DNA of 11,162 nucleotides from Bacillota bacterium (GTDB taxonomy: Bacteria > Bacillota > Clostridia > Lachnospirales > Lachnospiraceae), in contig JAEZQN010000007.1 in the NCBI GenBank assembly GCA_023441145.1, forward strand, positions 1 to 11,162, given 5' to 3'. Below the pieces are notes generated by a model. The model was given only the letters and a program-made list of their open reading frames with translations, had not been told where the DNA came from and did not search any database. Of this stretch, positions 7,070 to 11,162 are shown in pieces. Every line of letters starts with the position of its first letter. The first letter of the stretch is position 1. Position numbers and translations under genes: made by a program.

Positions 7070-8071
7070 ATGAGAGAAATTGTGATTGGAAGCTTTGAAG
7101 CTGGCCAAAGACTAGATAAGTTTTTAGAAAAGTATATGGACTTAGCTCCAAAAAGCTTTTTCTACAAGATGTTACGAAAAAAGAATATCACTTTAAATAG
7201 TAAAAAGGCAGAGGGATCCGAGCGTTTAGTAGAGAAAGACGTAGTTAAGCTATTTCTAGCAGAGGAAACTATAGATAACTTTCGAAGTAAAAAGGAAGAG
7301 ACCCTGATAAAGGAACCAACAGAGCTAGAAGAGTTAGATATTATCTATGAGAATGCACACGTACTGTTAATTAATAAGCCTTCTGGTATGCTGTCTCAGA
7401 AAGCGCAAAAGGAGGATGTCTCCTTGGTTGAGCATCTTATCGCTTATTTATTAAAGACAAAAGCCATTAGTGACAAGCAGCTAGCCACCTTTCGACCTGG
7501 TCTTTGTAACCGCTTGGATCGTAACACCTCTGGTATTATTGTGGCTGGTAAAAGCTTATATGGACTTCAAACCATGGGTGTAATGATAAAGGAAAGAGAT
7601 CTAGATAAGTATTATTACACCATCGTGAAGGGTAATATCGAGAAGAAGCAGACCATTGATGGTTATCTTTATAAACAACAGAATCGTAATAAGGTTGTGA
7701 TTAGCTCAGAGCCTGTTGAAAATGGGGATTACATCAAGACGGAGTACCAACCTGTAGCTTGTAATGGGGTATACACGTTACTTCGTGTAAAGTTAATTAC
7801 AGGGCGTTCCCACCAGATTCGTGCCCATCTTAATAGTATTGGCCATCCAATTATCGGGGATGGTAAGTATGGGGATGTATTTGTAAATAAGGAAATGAAG
7901 AAAAAATACAAACTCAGAAATCAACTGTTACATGCTAGAGAGATTCATTTTAAAGAGATGCCAGAGGAATTATTTGATATGGCAGATAAAAGCTTTTATG
8001 CTCCATTTTCTAAGGAGTTTGCTAATATTATTGATGGAGAGTTCCATCTTTCTACAAAGGTATTACAATAG
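7070..8071 (+). CDS. RluA-family pseudouridine synthase with S4 domain
   Basis: A 333-aa pseudouridine synthase of the RluA/RluC/RluD group. An S4 RNA-binding domain covers about 12-62 (GQRLDKFLEKY...). The catalytic domain begins near 90 (DIIYENAHVLLINKPSGML), has the nucleophile Asp150 in NRLDRNTSG, and ends with the family's GRSHQIRAHLNSIGHPIIGD segment. The usual His before Arg-Leu-Asp is Asn here; the Arg and Asp needed for catalysis are kept. The length and S4 domain fit RluC- or RluD-like enzymes that act on 23S rRNA, but the target uridine cannot be assigned. AAGGA at 7056-7060 overlaps the stop codon of the membrane-protein gene and lies 9 nt before the ATG, which points to coupled translation. 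It is the third RNA-modifying enzyme in the cluster. Confidence 0.93.
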   Translation: MREIVIGSFEAGQRLDKFLEKYMDLAPKSFFYKMLRKKNITLNSKKAEGSERLVEKDVVKLFLAEETIDNFRSKKEETLIKEPTELEELDIIYENAHVLLINKPSGMLSQKAQKEDVSLVEHLIAYLLKTKAISDKQLATFRPGLCNRLDRNTSGIIVAGKSLYGLQTMGVMIKERDLDKYYYTIVKGNIEKKQTIDGYLYKQQNRNKVVISSEPVENGDYIKTEYQPVACNGVYTLLRVKLITGRSHQIRAHLNSIGHPIIGDGKYGDVFVNKEMKKKYKLRNQLLHAREIHFKEMPEELFDMADKSFYAPFSKEFANIIDGEFHLSTKVLQ

Positions 8072-8083
8072 AGGGGGATGATT

Positions 8084-8617
8084 ATGCCATCTTGGAATTC
8101 TAGAGGGTTAAGAGGTTCTACATTAGAGGAACTTGTTAACCTAACAAATGAAAAATACAGACAGAATGGCCTTGCCCTCATTCAAAAGGTTCCTACCCCG
8201 ATTAAACCAATTAAGATCGACCAGGAATCAAGACATATTACCCTGGCTTATTTTGAACAGAAAAGTACCGTGGATTATATTGGGGTAGTTCAGGGGATTC
8301 CAGTATGCTTTGATGCTAAAGAGTGTGCTACAAATACTTTTCCTCTACAGAATGTTCATACACATCAGGTGAAGTTTATGGAGGAGTATGAGAAGCAAAA
8401 AGGGATTGCTTTTTTGTTAATCTATTTTAGTAAGCAGGATGTCTTTTATTATCTACCATTTAGAGAGTTAAAGGTATTTTGGGACAGGGCAGAAGCTGGT
8501 GGAAGAAAGAGTTTTCTTTACGAGGAACTGAATCCAAAGTATCAAATTAAAGCGGGAAATGGTGCGTTTATCCATTATTTAGAATCGCTGAGTGAGGATT
8601 TGACGAGTCGAGAATAA
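8084..8617 (+). CDS. recU: Holliday junction resolvase RecU
   Basis: RecU cleaves four-way DNA junctions during recombination and chromosome segregation in Firmicutes, and in B. subtilis also modulates RecA. The 177-aa protein aligns (from memory) along B. subtilis RecU: NSRG, then KVPTPIKP, AYFEQKSTVDY, FDAKE, TFPLQNVHTHQ and FWDR. The metal-binding and catalytic set is Asp64 (Bs Asp88), Asp77 (Bs Glu101) and Lys79 (Bs Lys103), so one catalytic Glu is replaced by Asp. The roughly 27-residue N-terminal extension of the B. subtilis protein is missing. ATG 8084 is chosen over ATG 8078 because the GAGGGGG run (8071-8077) directly abuts 8078 but is 6 nt from 8084. In bacilli recU sits beside the penicillin-binding protein gene ponA; here it follows a pseudouridine synthase gene by 12 bp. 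Confidence 0.92.
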   Translation: MPSWNSRGLRGSTLEELVNLTNEKYRQNGLALIQKVPTPIKPIKIDQESRHITLAYFEQKSTVDYIGVVQGIPVCFDAKECATNTFPLQNVHTHQVKFMEEYEKQKGIAFLLIYFSKQDVFYYLPFRELKVFWDRAEAGGRKSFLYEELNPKYQIKAGNGAFIHYLESLSEDLTSRE

Positions 8618-8669
8618 GGTGTTAAACTAAGTACGACAATGAGCAAGGAATTATAAAGGAGGAGCTAAT

Positions 8670-9461
8670 ATGAAGGTAGGGTTTATAGGTTGTGGTAACA
8701 TGGCCACTGCTATTATAAAAGGAATTGCCTGTAATGGTAAAGTCTCTGCAACTGATATACTTGTCTCAGATGCAATGGAAACTGCACTTAAGAAGGCAGA
8801 GGAGTTAGGAGTGAAGACTACTTTACATAATTGTGAAGTGGTAGAGAATTCTGATGTGATTATTTTTGCAGTGAAGCCACAGTATATGGCCAGTGTAATT
8901 GATGAGATTAAAGAAGTAGTAACAAGTGATAAATTAATCATCAGTATTGTAGCTGGTAAGACAATCAATTGGTATGAAACTCAATTTAAAAAAGAGATTA
9001 AGCTGATTCGTACTATGCCAAATACTCCAGCTTTAGTAGGAGAAGGCATGACGGCTGCCTGTAAAAATAAAAATGTTTCAGAAACTGAGATGGATGAGGC
9101 TATCCAGTTATTACGTTGTTTTGGTAAGGTGCAGGTTGTAGGTGAGAACCTAATGGATGTTGTAGTTAGTGTTAGTGGAAGTTCCCCTGCCTATGTGTTT
9201 ATGTTTATAGAGGCTATGGCAGATGCCGCTGTTGCAGATGGTATGCCAAGAGCACAGGCATATGAATTTGCTGCCCAAAGTGTAATGGGAAGTGCAAAGC
9301 TTATGCTAGAAACGAATCTTCACCCAGCAGTGTTAAAGGATATGGTATGTAGTCCTGGAGGAACAACCATTGAAGCAGTACGTGTATTAGAAGAAAAAGG
9401 CATGAGAAGTGCTGTAATAGAAGCTATGAAGGCATGTACGAAGAAATCTAAAGAATTATAA
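8670..9461 (+). CDS. proC: Pyrroline-5-carboxylate reductase (proline biosynthesis)
   Basis: ProC reduces 1-pyrroline-5-carboxylate to L-proline with NAD(P)H, the last step of proline synthesis, in the cytoplasm. The 263-aa length is standard. The Rossmann fold opens with GFIGCGNMATAI at 4-15. Strand beta-2 ends in VSDAME with an acid at Asp34, which suggests the enzyme may not be strictly NADPH-dependent. MPNTPALVGEG (116-126), VSGSSPAYVF (168-177) and SPGGTTIEA (228-236) are the family signatures for substrate binding and the dimer core. The ATG has a near-perfect AAAGGAGG at 8655-8662 with 7-nt spacing. A 52-bp gap separates it from recU with no clear promoter, and a strong terminator follows, so it is most likely the last gene of the operon. 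Confidence 0.96.
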   Translation: MKVGFIGCGNMATAIIKGIACNGKVSATDILVSDAMETALKKAEELGVKTTLHNCEVVENSDVIIFAVKPQYMASVIDEIKEVVTSDKLIISIVAGKTINWYETQFKKEIKLIRTMPNTPALVGEGMTAACKNKNVSETEMDEAIQLLRCFGKVQVVGENLMDVVVSVSGSSPAYVFMFIEAMADAAVADGMPRAQAYEFAAQSVMGSAKLMLETNLHPAVLKDMVCSPGGTTIEAVRVLEEKGMRSAVIEAMKACTKKSKEL

Positions 9462-9472
9462 GAAGAACAACT

Positions 9473-9508
9473 ATGCGGGTGATGGAATCGTTACTCGCAT
9501 TTTCTTTT
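9473..9508 (+). terminator. Intrinsic terminator after proC
   Basis: A 10-bp stem pairs ATGCGGGTGA (9473-9482) with TTACTCGCAT (9491-9500), with two G-U pairs and an 8-nt loop. It is followed directly by TTTCTTTT (9501-9508). It starts 11 bp after the proC stop and separates the long cluster from the his operon. Confidence 0.88.
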
Positions 9509-9532
9509 CCTATAGAAATACTTAAGAATTCC

Positions 9533-9561
9533 TTGACAGACCGGAGTCTCTTTTATATAAT
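9533..9561 (+). promoter_or_regulatory. Consensus SigA-type promoter of the his operon
   Basis: A perfect TTGACA (9533-9538) and a perfect TATAAT (9556-9561) are separated by the optimal 17 bp, just after the proC terminator. Transcription should begin near 9568, leaving a leader of about 68 nt before hisZ. Such a strong core promoter would be expected to need a repressor or leader control to respond to histidine. Confidence 0.87.
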
Positions 9562-9602
9562 AAGTAAAAATTCAATTTAGTAGCATAGTAGAGAATTAGC
9601 AC

Positions 9603-9616
9603 TTTAACGTGTTAAA
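9603..9616. promoter_or_regulatory. Inverted repeat in the his leader, candidate operator
   Basis: TTTAAC (9603-9608) and GTTAAA (9611-9616) form a perfect 6-bp inverted repeat around a 2-bp centre. It lies about 35-49 nt downstream of the predicted transcription start and 4 nt upstream of the purine-rich ribosome-binding region of hisZ. As DNA it looks like a site for a small dimeric repressor. As RNA it could form only a weak 5-bp hairpin with a 4-nt loop. TrpR-like regulators (YerC/HisR) have been proposed for his operons of Gram-positive bacteria, but I cannot match the site to a known motif from memory. Confidence 0.4.
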
Positions 9617-9635
9617 CCAAAGGAAAGAGGATATT

Positions 9636-10901
9636 ATGAGCATAGGTGAATACAAATTATCTGAGAAGTTTGATACCCATGGTTTGTTACATACCCCTGA
9701 AGGTGTCAGGGACATCTACAATTCAGAATGTAAAAATAAACATATTGTAGAACAGAACATACACGATATGTTGGAGTTATATCACTTTCAAGATATTGAA
9801 ACTCCAACCTTTGAATATTTTGATATCTTTAATAAAGAGAGAGGTACTATCGCTTCGAAGGAAATGTATAAATTCTTTGATAAAGAAGGCAACACACTAG
9901 TACTTCGTCCTGATTTTACTCCATCCATTGCTAGATGTGCAGCCAAATATTTTAAGGAGGAGGAGCTTCCAATCCGCCTTTGTTATATGGGCAATACGTT
10001 TATCAATACCTCAAGCTATCAAGGAAAGCTTAAGGAGGCTACACAGCTTGGAGCAGAGCTTATTAATGACAAAAGTGTAGATGCAGATGCAGAAATGATA
10101 GCTCTTACCATTGAATGCCTGCAAAAGGCTGGTTTAAAGGACCTTCAATTGGAGATTGGCCATGCAGACTTCTTTAACGGTATATTAGAAGAAGCTAAGA
10201 TGAGTGAAGAGGAATCTATGGAGCTTAAGAACCTGATTGAAAGTAAGAACTTATTTGGTGTGGAAGAGCTAATTACAAGCAAAAATCTAGATAAGACATT
10301 GGAAGAATTGATACTTAAGATTCCAGAACTCTTCGGGGGCGAAGAAAATCTCTTGTTTGCCAAAGAACGTGTACATAATCAAAGATCTTTAAAGGCTCTT
10401 GAGCGCCTGTTTGAGTTAAATAAGATCCTTAAGGTATATGGTTTAGAGAAGTATGTAGGCTATGACCTTGGAATGTTAAGTAAATATAATTACTATACTG
10501 GTATTATTTATAGAGGTTATACCTATGGTACAGGAGATGTTATTGTGACTGGAGGTCGCTATGATAACCTGGTAGGACAATTTGGCAAGGATGCTCCAGC
10601 CATTGGATTTGCTATTGTAATTGATCAACTCATGTTAGCTTTAAATAGGCAACAGGTTGAGCAAAAGGATACTAGTACTGGTACTATGATTGTATATGAT
10701 ATCAATGCAAGAAAAACTGCGATACAGCTTGGTACAGAGCTTCGTAAGGCTGGTACTAAGGTTGAACTTGTTAGAAAATCCACTAAACATCAGGTGGAAG
10801 AATATATCGCATATGGAAAGAAGAATAAGGTTGCTAGGATGTTGTATATTGAAGGTGAAAATGGAGTTAAAGAGATGAATTTAGTGGGAGAGGAATTATG
10901 A
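9636..10901 (+). CDS. hisZ: ATP phosphoribosyltransferase regulatory subunit HisZ
   Basis: HisZ is a paralogue of histidyl-tRNA synthetase that does not charge tRNA. It binds short-form HisG to build the active, histidine-sensitive enzyme for the first step of histidine synthesis. The 421-aa protein shows the class II synthetase-like core: HTPEGVRDIY (19-28), the motif-2 region LVLRPDFTPSIAR (88-100), and GGRYDNLVGQFG with APAIGFAI further on. The HisRS histidine-recognition sequence (RGLDYY-like) is not intact, reading KYNYYTG...RGYTYGTGD, which favours HisZ over HisRS. A C-terminal domain of about 75 residues (from MIVYDINARKTAI) resembles the anticodon-binding-like end seen in some HisZ proteins. 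ATG 9636 is preferred, with AGAGG at 9626-9630; the in-frame GTG at 9609 has no ribosome-binding site and falls inside the inverted repeat. Its stop overlaps the hisG start by 4 bp (ATGA), a sign of translational coupling. Confidence 0.95.
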   Translation: MSIGEYKLSEKFDTHGLLHTPEGVRDIYNSECKNKHIVEQNIHDMLELYHFQDIETPTFEYFDIFNKERGTIASKEMYKFFDKEGNTLVLRPDFTPSIARCAAKYFKEEELPIRLCYMGNTFINTSSYQGKLKEATQLGAELINDKSVDADAEMIALTIECLQKAGLKDLQLEIGHADFFNGILEEAKMSEEESMELKNLIESKNLFGVEELITSKNLDKTLEELILKIPELFGGEENLLFAKERVHNQRSLKALERLFELNKILKVYGLEKYVGYDLGMLSKYNYYTGIIYRGYTYGTGDVIVTGGRYDNLVGQFGKDAPAIGFAIVIDQLMLALNRQQVEQKDTSTGTMIVYDINARKTAIQLGTELRKAGTKVELVRKSTKHQVEEYIAYGKKNKVARMLYIEGENGVKEMNLVGEEL

Positions 10902-11162
10902 AGTATATTACATTTGCATTAGCCAAAGGACGACTGGCTACGAAGACGTTAGACATATTAGAACAAATCGGAATTACTTGTGAAGAAATCAAGGATCCTA
11001 AGTCCAGAAAGCTGATTTTTGTCAATGAGGAGCTAAAACTAAAGTTCTTCTTAGCGAAGGCAACGGACGTTCCGACCTATGTAGAATATGGAGCAGCTGA
11101 CATTGGTGTAGTAGGGAAGGATACGATATTAGAGGAAGGCCGAAAGATGTACGAGGTAATGG
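10898..11162 (+). CDS. hisG: ATP phosphoribosyltransferase catalytic subunit HisG (short form), 3'-truncated
   Basis: HisG condenses ATP with phosphoribosyl pyrophosphate to form phosphoribosyl-ATP, committing carbon to histidine. Eighty-eight codons are visible before the window ends. The start MKYITFALAKGRL and the DVPTYVEYGAADIGVVGKD segment (57-75) are hallmarks of HisG. The N-terminus begins directly at the catalytic domain and a hisZ gene lies immediately upstream, which identifies the short, HisZ-dependent form lacking the C-terminal regulatory domain. The PRPP-binding loop lies beyond the window and could not be checked. The ATG overlaps the hisZ stop by 4 bp, with AGAGG at 10889-10893 inside hisZ as ribosome-binding site. 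Further his genes probably follow. Confidence 0.94.
   Translation, partial: MKYITFALAKGRLATKTLDILEQIGITCEEIKDPKSRKLIFVNEELKLKFFLAKATDVPTYVEYGAADIGVVGKDTILEEGRKMYEVM

Noticed and set aside
8618..8669. Separate promoter for proC in the 52-bp gap
   Set aside because: A TATAAA-like string near 8653 has no matching -35 and would overlap the Shine-Dalgarno sequence.
8651..8968. Hydrophobic minus-strand frame opposite proC
   Set aside because: Its hydrophobicity comes from the antisense of the Rossmann-fold codons; proC is certain on the + strand.
9562..9635. T-box or attenuator in the his leader
   Set aside because: At about 68 nt it is too short for a T-box, shows no T-box core, and has no terminator hairpin or His codon run.
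9609..9635. GTG 9609 as hisZ start
   Set aside because: It lies inside the inverted repeat without a Shine-Dalgarno sequence; ATG 9636 has one at normal spacing.
9636..10901. Histidyl-tRNA synthetase instead of HisZ
   Set aside because: The HisRS histidine-recognition motif is not intact, and the gene is fused by a 4-bp overlap to short-form hisG, the standard HisZ arrangement.

Overview
The window is AT-rich, and every gene I can support lies on the + strand behind a purine-rich Shine-Dalgarno sequence. The protein set is that of a low-GC Firmicute: a RelQ-type small alarmone synthetase, a RecU resolvase, a short-form HisG paired with HisZ, and SigA-type promoters. Overall protein character and gene order look most like Clostridia of the Lachnospiraceae type. 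That placement is a judgement from family resemblance, not a search.

Layout. (1) Bases 1-575 are the 3' part of an M23 metallopeptidase gene whose start lies outside the window. (2) Bases 576-763 hold a good promoter (TTTACA, 18 bp, TATAAT) and a roughly 100-nt leader that may fold or carry a mini-ORF. (3) Bases 764-9461 are nine tightly spaced genes, most 11-28 bp apart with one 52-bp gap. In order they encode a (p)ppGpp synthetase, an RsmF-like rRNA m5C methyltransferase, an RsuA-like pseudouridine synthase, a HAD phosphatase/mutase, a YgiQ radical SAM protein, an unrecognised two-helix membrane protein, an RluA-family pseudouridine synthase, RecU and ProC. No internal terminator is evident, and a strong intrinsic terminator follows proC. 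(4) From 9533 a consensus promoter (TTGACA, 17 bp, TATAAT) drives hisZ and hisG, the start of a histidine operon. HisG runs off the window end. A perfect inverted repeat lies in the his leader and no T-box is visible.

How the genes may work together. The long cluster joins an alarmone synthetase to three RNA-modifying enzymes and a radical SAM enzyme of unknown target, so its first two thirds looks like a translation and growth-control unit. RecU and ProC are probably co-transcribed housekeeping passengers. HisZ and HisG together form the hetero-octameric ATP phosphoribosyltransferase that starts histidine synthesis.

I see no CRISPR array, mobile element, tRNA, rRNA or defence system. The most interesting points are within ordinary families: a RelQ homologue that appears to have lost its allosteric pppGpp-binding residues and gained a C-terminal extension, a RecU with Asp replacing a catalytic Glu, an unassigned membrane protein, and two untested leader or operator elements.
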